A stretch of 64,000 bases of DNA from Arthonia radiata. Its lineage: Eukaryota; Ascomycota; Arthoniomycetes; Arthoniales; Arthoniaceae. The stretch lies in NCBI GenBank assembly GCA_002989075.1, contig PSQN01000014.1, positions 1-64,000 of the forward strand, written 5' to 3'. Below are positions 1-12,384 of the stretch, piece after piece. How positions within the stretch are numbered: position 1 is the first letter of the stretch; each line of letters begins with the position of its first letter. The position numbers and the translations under genes are program-made. The notes under the pieces were generated by a model. The model saw only the letters and a list, made by a program, of their open reading frames with translations. It searched no databases and was not told the DNA's origin.

Positions 1-101
1 ACCCTAACCCTAACCCTAACCCTAACCCTAACCCTAACCCTAACCCTAACCCTAACCCTAACCCTAACCCTAACCCTAACCCTAACCCTAACCCTAACCC
101 T
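1..101. repeat. Telomere repeat array
   Basis: An uninterrupted run of the hexamer CCCTAA fills about the first 100 bases, roughly 16 copies. It ends abruptly at the T-rich sequence that starts the repeat block. Read on the other strand this is TTAGGG, the usual telomere unit of filamentous ascomycetes. The window therefore starts at a true chromosome end, with no subtelomeric spacer between the telomere and the first transposon fossil. Confidence 0.98.
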
Positions 102-2880
102 TTAATATACTTCCTATTAGAAGCAGAAAATTAAGCACTCTGCGACTATCTTAACAAGAACCTTAAGAAAGGATTTATTTAAAAATTAATATTACTAGCC
201 GGATACCCGATACTCTTCGTACTAAAGAAGAATAGTAAACTACGACTTTACGTAAATTATAGGTAATTGAACAGAATAACTATTAAAAACCGATATCCGC
301 TACTACGTATCAACAAAATTATAGATCGGTTACATAACGCGCAATAGTTTACTAAGTTTAACCTACGAGGAGCCTACAACTTAATCTATATAAAAGAAGA
401 TAAAGAATGAAAGACGGCCTTCTGTACTAGACACAGACTTTTTGAGTATTGCGTTATATCTTTTGAGCTAATAAACGTACTAGCATTATTTTAGAAACTA
501 ATTAACAACACACTTAGCGATTATCTAGACATATTTATAACTACTTATCTAAACAATATCCTAGTATATAGCCGTATACTAAAAGAATATAAGAAATATA
601 TTAAGAAGGTATTAAAAAGATTTATGTATGCCGATTTATAAATTAATATCGAGAAAACCTAGTTTTACCAACAATCTGTTGAATTTCTTAGATTTATAAT
701 TACCGAGTATAGTCTTTAAATAAAAGATTTAAAGATCTAATCTATCCTAATCTAGTCTATATTAAAGAATATAAAATAATTGCAACAGTTTCTTAGTTTT
801 ACTAACTACTATAGACGATAGATATCTAACTTTAACCGAATTATAGCACCGCTGTCTTAACAAATAAAATAATCGGTAGGATTCTTCTAGACGTAGAAGG
901 AACAATTAGTATTTAAAGAGCTTAAAGAAGCTTTTAAAATTGAGCCCGTACTAGCAATATTCGATCCCAATCTACCAATTATTATAGAAATAGACGCGTT
1001 AGACTATACGATTAGAGTATATATAAGTTAAAACAATAAGGAAAGAAAGCTTAGATCAGTAGCTTTCTACTTAAGAAAGATATTACCCATAAAATAGAAC
1101 TATAATATTTACAATAAAGAGCTTTTAGCTATTATAGCAGCATTCAAGATATAACAAGCTTACCTAAAAGGAGCAAACTATATAATTATAATATACATAG
1201 ACTATAAAAATCTAACTTACTTTACAATAACAAAGAAACTTAACCGCAGACAAGTTAAATAGTTAGAGACTATAGCTCTATACGACTTTATTATTACCTA
1301 TAAAAAGAGTTCTAAGAACGATAGAGCCGATGCTCTAAGTTAACGACTAGATTACCTTAATAATAAGGAACACGTCGAATACGCAATATTCTGAGAATAT
1401 AATAATAAGATTAGATACAATTAATTAGCTATAATAACAGAGTTTGTTATTGAACCGGACAGCTGAATCCTAGATATCCTAAACAATTCTAAAACCTACC
1501 AGAAAAACGAGAAACGATACCTAAGACTAACTAAAAACAATAAGGGCTATTATAAATTTTAAGGCAAAATCTACGTTTTGAGGAATCTAATCCGACACAT
1601 TATTAGTAACTTTTACGATAACCTAACAAAGAGACACAAGAGTATCGATAACACTGTTAAAAAGGTTATACAAACCTACTATATCCCGAGAATTTAATAT
1701 TACGTCGAAAATTATATCTAAGAATATAACGTATGCGCAAGAACTAAGTACCCGAGGTATTTACTATACGGTAAGCTACAACTACTAGAGATACCCGAAA
1801 GACTATAATATACAGTCTTACTAAACTTTATTACTAAGTTACTAACATTTAAGAATCTACTTACAGAAGTAGCATACAACGCTATTCTAGTTATATACAA
1901 CAAACTAATAAAATACGCATACTTCGTATCTTATAAGGAAGCTAGTAATTTAGAACAATTAGCGTATATATTCCTTTAGATTATCTTAGCAAACTATAGT
2001 TAACCGCAAAGAATTATCTTAGACAGAGATTAAAAATTTGTCTTACGATTTTAAATATCTTTAATACAACAGCTAGAGACAAAACAAAAAATATTAACGT
2101 TATTCTATTTACAAACAGACGGACAAACAGAACAAATAAATTAAACACTAGAATAGTATCTCTAGGTATACATTAACTACTAGTAGAACGACTAGGTATA
2201 GTTACTACTAGTAGCGTAAGTAGCGTACAACGATACAAAGAACAATATAATTAAGATAACTTCGTTCTACGCCTTATATAGCTATTACCCTCTTTAAAGA
2301 AGACAACTATAAAATACTACAGAGAACGAATTAGCTATACGAATAGCTACGAACATAAAATACCTATACTAGCAGTTAAAGTCTAACAGCGAGTTTATTA
2401 CCGAACGAACGAGAAAATAGTATAACAAGTTAAGAACAACTCTAAATATAAGCATAAAAGAGAAGAAAAGAGCTTACTTACTTATAAGAAACTTAAAAAC
2501 TATTAGATTAAGCAAAAAACTTAACTATATTAAGATAAGACCGTTTAAAATCTTACAGCAATTAAGATCTATAATATTTAAACTTAAACTCCCAAAGATA
2601 ATAAAAATATATTCTATATTCTACGTAGCGCTATTAGAATCAGCCTACTCTCGAGAAGTAGAACGACTCAACCTAGAAATCTTTTCTAACAATTAAGAAC
2701 CCGAGTATAAGGTCAAAACGATTCGAGCTTATAGACAATACCGAGGCAAATAACAGTATCTTATAAAGTAGAAAGAATATCTTAAATACAAAAATTAATA
2801 GGAACTAGAATGAAACCTAATTAACTATAAAGACACTATTTAACAATATTAAGACTAAAATATTAATCAGTCGTAATAGT
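102..2880 (+). mobile_element. Ty3/Gypsy LTR retrotransposon fossil, 5'-truncated, chromodomain type
   Basis: Translated pieces on the plus strand match a Gypsy pol in the usual order: reverse transcriptase (about 210-720), RNase H (about 940-1,340), integrase with its zinc-binding start (about 1,560-2,480) and a C-terminal chromodomain-like piece (about 2,700-2,860). The order and the chromodomain point to the chromovirus branch. The 5' LTR, gag and protease are absent; the copy starts near the reverse transcriptase, right beside the telomere. It is broken throughout by very many changes with a RIP-like bias and cannot be active. Age cannot be dated because no LTR pair is available. Confidence 0.85.
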
Positions 2881-3694
2881 ACTAATACCCTAATCTACTA
2901 TCTAGTGCGCCTCGTTAATATCTAGGTTATCTATAAACAAACTAGCCTACTATATTAGTAGTCTACTACCTAACTCTAGGTATAGATTATTACGAAAATC
3001 TATACTTAGGCTACTCAATATATCTATAATATTACTACCGAACATAGCCGCTAGCCATTCTTTTTTAAACAATATATTATTCTAATTTATTTTGTTCTGC
3101 GTCTAAATATACAACCTTTCGAGCTCCTTCTTTAAATCTATAACCGCCGCTTTAATAACTTTGTGCTATCTTTTCGCTGCACGAACGACTTTCTTCTCTT
3201 TCGCTAAACGCTTGCGTTGCCTCTAAAGGGCATTCGATACCTATAAGTACTAAGAACGGATACTTTAAGCTAAAATAAGTTAAACTTACATTAAAAATAG
3301 ACGTAGAATAGAAACTAACCATCCTTTAACGACGAGCGAACGTTATACGACTTTTTATTACGAGTATACATAAAATACGATACCTTTCTAGACTTTAGAA
3401 TACACTTCTTACCTAAATAAGCGTAGCGGAAATATAGAGGCATCTCTCGACTACAGACTTCGACAAGAACAGTATTAATCTCGAGCGCTTTGTTAGCGTT
3501 AGGGACTTTCTTAACTTTAGGTATAACGACTTATAGAACTAGATCTACTATAGAGGAACGATAAGGTTTTAATATCTCTAGGGCCGTTGAGGACAACTAG
3601 CCTTGAAGAGGGAATCTAGTCTCAGTCCGCTTAGACCCTTGGGCGCCCGTACGTATTTACTACGCTATTTCTCTTTAGAAAGTAGACGTCTAAA
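2881..3694. repeat. Unassigned AT-rich repeat segment
   Basis: About 800 bases of decayed repeat lie between the Gypsy fossil and the inverted-repeat unit. On the minus strand, near 3,060-3,240, there is a piece rich in Lys, Glu and Arg that looks like a coiled coil. Near 3,340-3,480 another minus-strand piece is basic with spaced Cys and Tyr, reminiscent of the small Cys-rich proteins found in many fungal repeats. I cannot assign it to a family. It may include the lost 3' LTR region of the Gypsy element. Confidence 0.4.
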
Positions 3695-3701
3695 GGGTCT
3701 A

Positions 3702-3715
3702 AGGCCCGATAGCAG
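3702..3715 (+). repeat. Left terminal inverted repeat
   Basis: The 14 bases AGGCCCGATAGCAG are the exact reverse complement of 9,915-9,928. The seven bases just outside also pair except for transitions. It is followed by a T-rich run and, at 3,792, the ATG of the helicase remnant. Confidence 0.75.
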
Positions 3716-3791
3716 CTTTTTTAGTCTTATTAACCAAACATTATTCTAATTGTTAAAATTTAATCAAAAAAGTGTGTCAACTAAGTTAACA

Positions 3792-5720
3792 ATGCCTCGC
3801 GTTTCTAAGTATACAAAAATTCCGATCAAAAAGGCTTAAGAACTGCCTTAGTTGCGTACAGCAACGTATATATACGTTAAGAACGCTAATACAGCGTCTG
3901 CTACTAATACTATTTAACTAACCCGCCCGTCTTCTGCCTTCGTATAGTTAATTAAACAGCTGTTTAGTATTTAATAGGTAAGAGTTAAGTAGCTTAAAGC
4001 TCTAGAGACATTAAAAGCCTAGCAAGACGTTATATTAATCGCAAAATATAGGTTTAGGAAGATACTTATCTTTTAAGTATTTAGCCTACTTTGCGTACTA
4101 AACTTAAGCATTATACTAATTATTAGCCTCTTAAAGGCAATTAAGAATAATTAGTGTAAGGCGATACAGTAGCTTTAAGGAGTACGGCCGTTTATATTGA
4201 ATAGTTTAACTAACAGCAAGAAGAGCCATTAACAGATTGCAGATAGAGAGTATATATACGTATAGCTTAGTTCTAAAATTGTATTAAGTAATGTCTTCTT
4301 TCAAGACGTAATTAAGCAGCCTTCTTTCTGTAAAGCTGTCTGCCTTCTTACTATTAATAAACTGTATGTTTGTAGCAAATAGAGAGAGTCCTTTTGTTCT
4401 AAGTTTCTTAAACTTAGTACGCTTCGACGTTCGTTGCTAGACTACGTTGTTCTCTTTATAACTACGGCTACACTCTTAATTTTAATGTTTTATAAGTTAA
4501 AGCTTAAGCTTGCGTTTAAGGACAGTATATATGCTATTCGAACGTCAATTAATTTAAGCAATGTTAATCTATCCTTTAAGAGGAAGTCTAATGCAAGCCT
4601 TTTAACTATTTAGCGGCGCGTTATTTAACTACTGTACAACATAGCTTAACAACGAGCTGACAAGCGACTATCAAAGATAATTATTTATGTACAGAAGGTG
4701 TTAGAAGTCATTGTTCTTGTTGCTCGAATCTAAGCGTAGTTAATATAGCTTAGATTGCTAGTTTAGTTAATAAGTAGTATTGTCCGGCTATATTATAGCT
4801 AACTATAGAACGATACGCGGAAGGCTATTTTAACCGCATTTAACAGCAATTAATGCTTAGTAATCTGTACAACGGTTGTATTTAACTTTAGCGTCAACCC
4901 TCGCGACGTTAACTATATTTTCTAAGTTGAACGAGATAGCCTAGTTAATATTCAGTAGAAGCTCGGTTGGGTAGGCTGTAACGGGCATATAGGCTACTTC
5001 TATGCGGTTGCTGAGACTAAGTTAGTTGGACCGCGGCTTAAAGACCTTAATAAACAGCAGCGGCAGAAGTTAATAAAACCCTACAAGTAGCAACGCGGCC
5101 AGTTAAGTCTAATCATTAAGGTCTTTTAAGATACTTTAAGCGATACTAATAGCGAGTAATTGAGCTAAGATAACGAGTAGGTTAATTTAACTAATTAACA
5201 ACAGCCCTTAAAGTTAGCAAAGAACGATTTTATATTTCGACAGCGGCTTTTTGAGGCTAATTCTTAGGAATACTGGGTCTAGAATGGCTTCTGCGCACGT
5301 ATAGGTATGCTAGGCTACTTTAACGAAAGGCTTTATTAAGAGCAGTGTAATTTAATATGTTCTTATTACAATTCTCGGCTACTTAAGCTTCTAAAAGTAT
5401 ACGATATATAGTACTGTAATGTATCCGCTAATATGCGAGCTTAATTTATTAAATAGCTTAAGGTTTGGCGGCAGACGGTTCTCGTCCGGCTACAGGGGTC
5501 TGTATTTAACCTCGTTAAAGGTCTATATAACGAGCTAATGCTTCCTAAAAAGCAGATAAATAGTCTAGCATTATTAATCTATGCTGTTGCTAAAGGTTAG
5601 TTTAACGGCTAGGCGTAGGTAATTAAGTACGGTACTAAAGTCTCTGCTATTACGAAATATATTCTTGCTTAGAGATTATATTAACTACTATTAACGTCTG
5701 CTATTTAACCTACTTAGGTA
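3792..5720 (+). pseudogene. RecQ-family DNA helicase remnant (telomere-linked-helicase-like)
   Basis: The frame opened by the ATG at 3,792 carries the superfamily-2 helicase motifs in order. A P-loop-like piece lies near 4,045-4,075; motif Ia (LLKAIKNN, RecQ family SPLKALxxDQ) near 4,130; the RecQ SPE-like piece near 4,270; the region of motif II with the following FxSKFLKLSxLR near 4,340-4,430; motif III (TTATL) near 4,470. A motif IV/V stretch (about 4,700-4,900) contains RKAILTAFN and CTTVVFNFSVN. Motif VI lies near 4,953-4,990 (KLGWVGCNGHIGYFYAVA). Motif VI is exactly in frame with the ATG (387 codons on). A Cys-containing region follows to about 5,720. Many codons have been turned into stops and key Gly and Arg codons changed by C-to-T or G-to-A, so it is dead. 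RecQ helicases linked to telomeres are known in fungi; here the copy lies 3.7 kb from the telomere. The 3' end is approximate. Confidence 0.75.
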
Positions 5721-6149
5721 TCTTAACCCCTATTAACCCTAGTACAGCCTGTTCTACGCGAGCTACAATCTTTATCGCTAAATATATAAGCAAACAACGA
5801 GGTCTAGACTAAGTAGAGAACGCTAGTACGCTCTGTATTTAAGGGATTAAGTAGCGAACGCTTGTTAAAACAATAAAGGCGCTGCTAGTTAATGCTAGCT
5901 ATAATTATCGTTAAAGCTTTAACTCTATACAGCTGCCTTATAAGTACTATAGCTTAATTAAGTAGACGCTAATAAGGCAGTATATAGCGTATCTACTTGG
6001 CCGTATAGCTACTTATACTTAAACGTTTTCTATCCTTGCTCGTCTTTCTTTTAATATTCTTCTTTACTATCTTAATCTTTCTTTAACTTTTAAACTCTTC
6101 TTTTAATCTCTATAAACCTTCTTTAACATTAACATTAATATTAATATAG

Positions 6150-9100
6150 CCGCACAAGTATAGCTGTTCGCCGATCGTACTGCTTAGGACGCTTTTTGTA
6201 AGTTTACTATACGTTAAAACTTAGAAACTTAACATTAAGCTAACACTATACAGTTAACGTAGACGTTCCGCAGACCATAGCTCGTATTTATAGAATCTAC
6301 GTCTATATTTAAGACGACAACGGCCCGTATTCTAGTATCCCTAGTCGCATTACTTAGGCTATTTAATAGCGCGTCCTTACCCTTTCTACTATTAACAACA
6401 ACGTTCGACTCTAGATTAACGTTAGTGTAGCTCCTTCTGTCCGTTTTAACTTAAACAACTATACATTTAAGTCTTTTATAATTTAAGCTACTAACGAATC
6501 TATTATCTATATATATATTCGCTGTCAACAGAACCTAGGCAAGTTTATAACAGAAAGAATCGCTCTTATCTACCGACGCTACTACGGTTCTTATACTGCC
6601 TCTAGCTATCCTACCTAGTATAGTCTTAATACTAGTACTAGCCCTGCTTCTAGTAGTCCTAGTTCTGCTATCTCTACTGCCCCGATTACTTCTATTGCTC
6701 CTATTGCTCCTAGTCCTTAAGGTATGTTAACAATTTAACCTTGCTTCAACTTAATACTAATATATATTAAAATAGCTTTCGCTTAACTATCTGCTAGCCC
6801 TATTATAGTTATTTCTCCTCTAATTCCGCCTATTTAGCGTTAGTAAGGTGCCTACCTACAGTCCTAGTACGAACTGTAGCCGAGTCCGGTTAATATCCGT
6901 ATCTTAGTTAACCTAACTATTGTTAGCAATATTAACTCTAGCGAAGAAGGTAAGTTAACGTAGTCTAACAACGATGCTTAGGTGTAGATTCAGTAGGCTC
7001 GGCGTAGGATCGACTTCTTTAAGTAGCAGCTTAACAATAGTAACTGTCTTTATTCTTAGGTTAGGCGGAACAATAACGATTTTAACAATCGTACTGCTTA
7101 ATATATAGTTAATAGATAGTTAATAAGTACTTAACGCCTGTATAGAGCTACTTTTACTCTAATAATATAATTAATGTATATATTGCTGTATACCTGCTTA
7201 TCTTTATCTTTAATACCTTGTTTGAAAGTACTGTTTAAATTCTATTAAAACTTATGCTATAAGCTATATTGCAGCGGATCTAAAGTAGACTCAACGTTCT
7301 AAAAGCTTTGCTTGGTATACTGAAAGAACTTACGGTCCTTTATAGTATCTTTGTCTACCTGTTGAGCAAGGTTCTTAAGTATAGCTTCGTTCTTAATATA
7401 AGCTAGCTTAAGACGTATTAAGAGTCTATTAAACTACGTAATATTATCGCTAAGACGCTAGAGACCTAGTTAAATGTAGTCTAAAGGCTTATTTAAGACT
7501 ATTGAATTAGCCTCTAAACTATCCCGTACTGCCAGCAAGGATCTAATAGCTACAAGAAAGATATCCTAGTCTCTACGCGTAAGAGAATGTATATTAGACC
7601 GGTATAGTAACAGCTGCTTTATAAGCCGCTCGTTGAGCGGATTAAGAAATAGCTTCTTAATAGTTCTATACTCTGTAACGTCTTTAAAGGTCTAGCGGCT
7701 ATTACGTCTGTTGAGCTAGATCTACTTAATAAGACCGTTAAAGTGCTTATTTATAAGATTAACCGGGAAGAAGCTATTAACACGCCCTTCGATATTAATA
7801 AGTATTACTAAAAGTAGGAGGTCTCGTACAAGCGAATTAACATACCTAGTAGTAAAGATATAAAGAAAGTAAAGCAATTTAATCGTATAGTTGTGCGCGC
7901 CGGCGCCGTAGAAGAGAACGTAGTAGCGGCGTATATATTTAATAATTATCTTAACGTCGCTATACTTAATAGCCTACTGTAGGTTAAAAAACGTTCCGGC
8001 GTCCTAAAAGAAGTCTATAAAGTACTAGAGCTTTTAGTTAGTACCTTTGCTACGGACTTAGTTATCGATATACTTTACCGTCAATTTAATTAAATACTTA
8101 AACCGCTTAACTCTAAGGCTTTAAATTAAGCTTAAGATTTACTATATTGTTATTAATTAATTAAGCTCTTAATTAACTAGCTAGTACGCAAGAAATCGTC
8201 TATTTTAGGTGTCCGTTAAGAAGTCCTTAAGCGCCCGGTAGTTATTCCTCTTACTAAAGACGCCTTTACGTTTAAGCTTCTCTCGAACCTACTGTAGGCG
8301 TCCGAGAGAGTTAAAGGTTAAATCTAGGCCGTAATATGCCTTTATTAGGTTGCGAGCAAGGTTTATTTATAAATAAAAGAGGCTAAGCATTGAAAATAGA
8401 TATCAGAACTGGTCCCGCTTATAAACGTTCTCGGTATATATTGTAACAATTAAACGGACTCGCTAAAGAGTCTTTTAGTTTCTAAAGACAATATAGACAG
8501 GCTCGGTATTAAAATGCTCGTTAAGAAAGTTGAGCATTTTATTGATCTTATATTGAATCTTAATGTTTCTCTTATTTATACTCTTGTTAATGTTTATTGG
8601 AAGAAGTAGAAGGAAATTAAACTTAAAAGGAGGCAGGACGTTAACTAGTTGACGGTAGATTGCAACGTCTTTAATATTACTTAAAAGGTCGTTAATAGCC
8701 TTAAAAAACCCTACGTACAGCGTCTTAAAGCCCTAAGCGGTAAGGCGGTAGGTCGTTTATACTAATACGTCGAAGGAGCTTATAACGGCTATTATACTTA
8801 GCGGCGTCTTCTTATAGATTATCTGCTAGGTCGGTAGATAGGTTAGAAGGTCCTTTAGCTGGTATAAAAGCGTAGTCGTCCTAGAGTATATACTCTTTTA
8901 AAGCCTTAATATTTAGTACGTTAATTTAGTTAATTGCTTTAAGTCATCGTAGCTATAGATAATAAGCCTACTCTGTGTAACAAGTTAACGCGGTACTTAA
9001 TTAGCTCGAGCTTTAAAACCCTAGTAGTTCTCTATATATATCTTATAGCTTAAGCATACTTCAAGGCGGTTAAATTATATTATTAAGTCTATAGATACTC

Positions 9101-9650
9101 TATAATTGTATATCGAAAGTCTAAGAATACTAGGAAGAAGATTGCACTTGCGTAGTTAAGATATATACAATAGTATTAAAAGAACAAGGTATATACGCTA
9201 GTAGAGGGATAGGACGTACTCTTTGCTTTAAGGTTGATTAACACGCTTCTACCGCGACAAACTAAGTAGCAGTTGAGTCAAGTTTAAAGCCTCTCGGTAG
9301 TACGTCTGCTTAATGTCTATACAGCTGGGAACTACGTTAAGCTTCTAAACTTAATTAATCTTGTACTTCCTAAACATTAGCTATCTTAAAAGCCTTGCTG
9401 CTTCTTTCTAAACCTTTGCTAGGAACAATATAGCCTCTGTTGACTTATATTGAAGCTTAAGACAATCAAGTAGGTCTTAATTGTTGCGTAAGGCCTCCGT
9501 AAACTTACTAAAGAATGCTCAATAACTAGGTTAATTTAAGTATATAAGAGATAAAAGAGCGGTATAAAAGGTTATACGCTGCTATTAAAGCTCGAAAAGA
9601 AGCTAATTAACCTTCTTCTCTTCGTTTCTTGTTAATTGTCGCTTATATTT
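6150..9650 (-). pseudogene. DUF6589-type protein remnant
   Basis: Read on the minus strand, 7,980 down to 7,620 gives a stretch that matches the conserved core of fungal DUF6589 proteins. It has a helix with YVLFYGAGAHNYT, a leucine-rich helix, then INIEGRVNSFFPVNLINKHF, where the family has LVNLxGxxGxxxxxDLxxEHxN. Upstream pieces (9,600-8,000) and downstream low-complexity Ser/Thr/Arg-rich pieces (to about 6,150) read in the same direction, with interruptions. Family members are large proteins of unknown function, abundant and repeated in fungal genomes. The gene converges on the RecQ remnant and both lie inside the inverted repeats. It is dead, with many RIP-like stops. Both ends are approximate. 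Confidence 0.6.
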
Positions 9651-9914
9651 AAGTTCTTCTTGTTTAATTTATTCTTCCCTATTATAAAGTTGTTGAATAC
9701 GTAATAATATATTATATACGCTCTTTAATGACCCTGTACGGCCTATTTTACTGTTAGAGAAGAAAAGAAAAAAAAGGGCTCTAGATCTTGAGATACTCTT
9801 TCTACTATAGTTTTTTTTAGATTAATACCTGTTAATTTGGCTATAAAATTCTATACCGGCGAAGACGAGTTTTGGGTATAAAAAAATACTAAGAAATACA
9901 AAACTCCGTCAAGA

Positions 9915-9928
9915 CTGCTATCGGGCCT
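9915..9928 (-). repeat. Right terminal inverted repeat
   Basis: CTGCTATCGGGCCT is the exact reverse complement of 3,702-3,715. The next bases outward (CAGGCCT) pair with the left flank apart from transitions. The left copy carries the T and A variants, as expected if RIP hit it harder. Confidence 0.75.
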
Positions 9929-9935
9929 CAGGCCT

Positions 9936-12384
9936 GTAGAGCGAGTATTTCCTTATCGGGTAATATATCAGCCGAGCGCATAGGCCTAAGTAAACTAAGG
10001 CTAGAGAGGACCTTATATTACGATCTTACTATATTAGGCTAGTATAGGGCTGAGCGCAGCTAGCCTCATTAGAGCATTATACAGCATACCCGATAACTCC
10101 GATATAGCGATATCGGCAACGTCGCTATATCGCAATAGGATCCCGACCACGCGACAAAGGAAGTATCGAAACCGTCGGACACAGAGAAACATACCTTTGT
10201 ACCTTAGACTATATAGCTAGACTAATAGCCGACCTTAGGATAGACTTTAGTCTATTAACTTAATATCTGAATATAAGTTCCTTAACCCTATTTAGGTAAT
10301 GTACTTTACCTTCTATCTACTTTAGTTAAGCCCCTCTTACCTTTAGTAATCTATTTCGCCTCTCCTATCTTAAAGTCTCTAGCACACGAGACAACCACTA
10401 CTAAGGTCGATAAGTATACAAGGTAAGTAAGCCTTAGTTCGGTTCTCCCAGCGACCGGCGTTATAGTAGTACTAATTTATATAAGTTCTTTATCGCGCTC
10501 TTTATTCTTACTACTAAAGATAGCTTATAGAGTATTTATTCTATAAAACTATAATTATTTAGAGTACTTATATCTAGTAAAAAGGAGTTTTTTAGTTAAC
10601 TCTTTTCTTTGTCTCTTAAAATCTAAATAGTACGTAGAATAATTTCTTCTTTTATATTTATATTTAATACTTCTTAATATAGCGTATTAAAATAAAGTTA
10701 TCTATTATATTTAAATCAATTATAATATTAATACTTCTATTATTAATTATTATCTAAGTTTATAGATATATTCTATAAATAGCTAAGCTTATATAGAGCT
10801 GTATCTCTAGAAAGTTTAACTGTTAAATAGGCCAAAACTACTATTCTTAAAGTAGTTAGTTTAGTCTTTTTTCTATTAATTATATAAGTTCTAGAGTAAT
10901 ATAAATACTAATATCTATTATTAATAAATTTATTATAGAAATTCTAGTATAAGATATTTGAGCGATACCTTAATTGTTATATCTAGTTAGTTGTTTATAA
11001 TCTCTGCTTTAATAATATAACTATTACTAGTTATAACTTATTATATTTATAGATTATATATTGTTAGTTGAAGATAGTAGTTCTAGCTATATAATTCTAG
11101 ACCTCTAATAAGATAGTTTACTAGTTGTTATAAGCGTAATTAAATATATTTTAGAATATCGTTAATATCTCTGTTAGTACTTAGCTTTCAATTATAAAAG
11201 GCTATCTAGTAAAGTCTCTATATTATTTCTTTCTAATAAATCAGAGTTTTTTCTTTCTAGTTAGTATTATTCTTAAGAGAAGATTCTATACTATTAGAAT
11301 CTATACTTTTGTCTTTAAGTTATTATTTTATCTATAATATATTATAAATACTATATTACTTAGCTTCTATAGTCTATTCTTTCTTAAATTTCTTTTAAGT
11401 CTTTAAATAAGGTAATCTAGACCGTTCTTAGATAAGATCTAGTTTTTATATTAAATCTTATTTTTAAGATACTAGTTTCTTTAGCTATTATCCTATCTCT
11501 AGTTTATTAGATTTATAGATCGTACAATTATTATTATAGTATACAGTCTAGAATAGTATTTTATATAGTATAACAATACTCTATATCTAATGCCTTAAGA
11601 TAGTACAGTCGATATTATTCTAGTTCTATAGATTCTATTATTATTGTTTTATTTGTTGTTTCTTACTAGCTAATAGTAAGATTTATAGCTAATAATTAAG
11701 TACTTTAGTAATAGCGTTAACCTTAAATATAAGTAAAGATATAACTATTAAAGACGCTAATTAAAAAGCTAGTTTAGTAATAAAGAGAGATAATAGTAGT
11801 AGATAAAATACTACTAATAGTATTAGTATAGCAGCTTTACTAGCTTTATAAACTTAAAATAATACTTTATATATATAGTACGCTCTTATAGTTATATTTT
11901 AGTTAGATACTTCTTTAGTTTATCTATAGATTTTGCTATAGAAGTAAAAGTAGATCTATATAGAGCAAAAATAAATAAGTTAGAACTAGAAAGAGAGAAG
12001 TAAAGAACGTATACGTTAAAAAAGAAGTTTTACTTACTAGTAAGACTATAGTAGAAAAAGACTTTCTATTAAAAAGTAAGTACTAAAGATTTTTGCTAGG
12101 TAGTAAAAAGTCTACTTATAAATAAAGCTTAGAATAAGTAGTTAGCTTAACTAGCTAATTAGTACTTAAATATTAATATAACTCTTAGTATACTAGTAGC
12201 GCTTTAAAGTATCTTTCTTCTATACTATAGCTATCTAACAAAGCTTAGTATTTAAGCTTTAGTAAGAGAAGTAATATATTAAATCTACTTAAGCCTATTC
12301 TTTATTTATTTACTAGATAAGTTTATATTATTATTTATTGCTTATATATAAATTATAGTATATATAGTAAGTTAAATTAGTTAA
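9936..12384. repeat. AT-rich decayed repeats, unassigned
   Basis: The segment 9,936-10,480 is less AT-rich and has no coding look; it could be a solo LTR but I could not define its ends. From 10,480 to 12,384 the sequence is extremely AT-rich. A plus-strand piece near 11,940-12,190 is Lys/Glu/Leu-rich and may be the coiled-coil part of a repeat protein. No gene, family motif or paired terminal repeat could be established. The segment is interrupted at 12,384 by the Copia element. Confidence 0.5.

Larger units (their letters stand above)
3695..9935. mobile_element. 6.2-kb unit with terminal inverted repeats, carrying RecQ-type helicase and DUF6589-type gene remnants
   Basis: A perfect 14-base inverted repeat, AGGCCCGATAGCAG, lies at 3,702-3,715 and, inverted, at 9,915-9,928. 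Seven further bases outward on each side pair with only transition differences, so the ends may be about 21 bases (3,695-3,715 and 9,915-9,935). The ends bracket two convergent gene remnants: a RecQ-type helicase whose ATG lies about 80 bases inside the left end, and a DUF6589-type protein on the other strand reaching near the right end. No clear target-site duplication is visible. The layout suggests a DNA transposon or another mobile unit. All parts are decayed by RIP-like change. I cannot name the superfamily and saw no transposase that I recognise, unless the DUF6589-type protein has that role. Confidence 0.65.

Noticed and set aside
1718-1903. 61-codon minus-strand frame inside the Gypsy fossil
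   Set aside because: It lies opposite the integrase remnant and reads as random AT-rich sequence.
3702-9928. Naming the inverted-repeat unit as hAT, KDZ, Helitron or Crypton
   Set aside because: Helitrons lack inverted repeats; no hAT, KDZ or tyrosine-recombinase signature was seen and no target duplication could be read, so the superfamily is left open.
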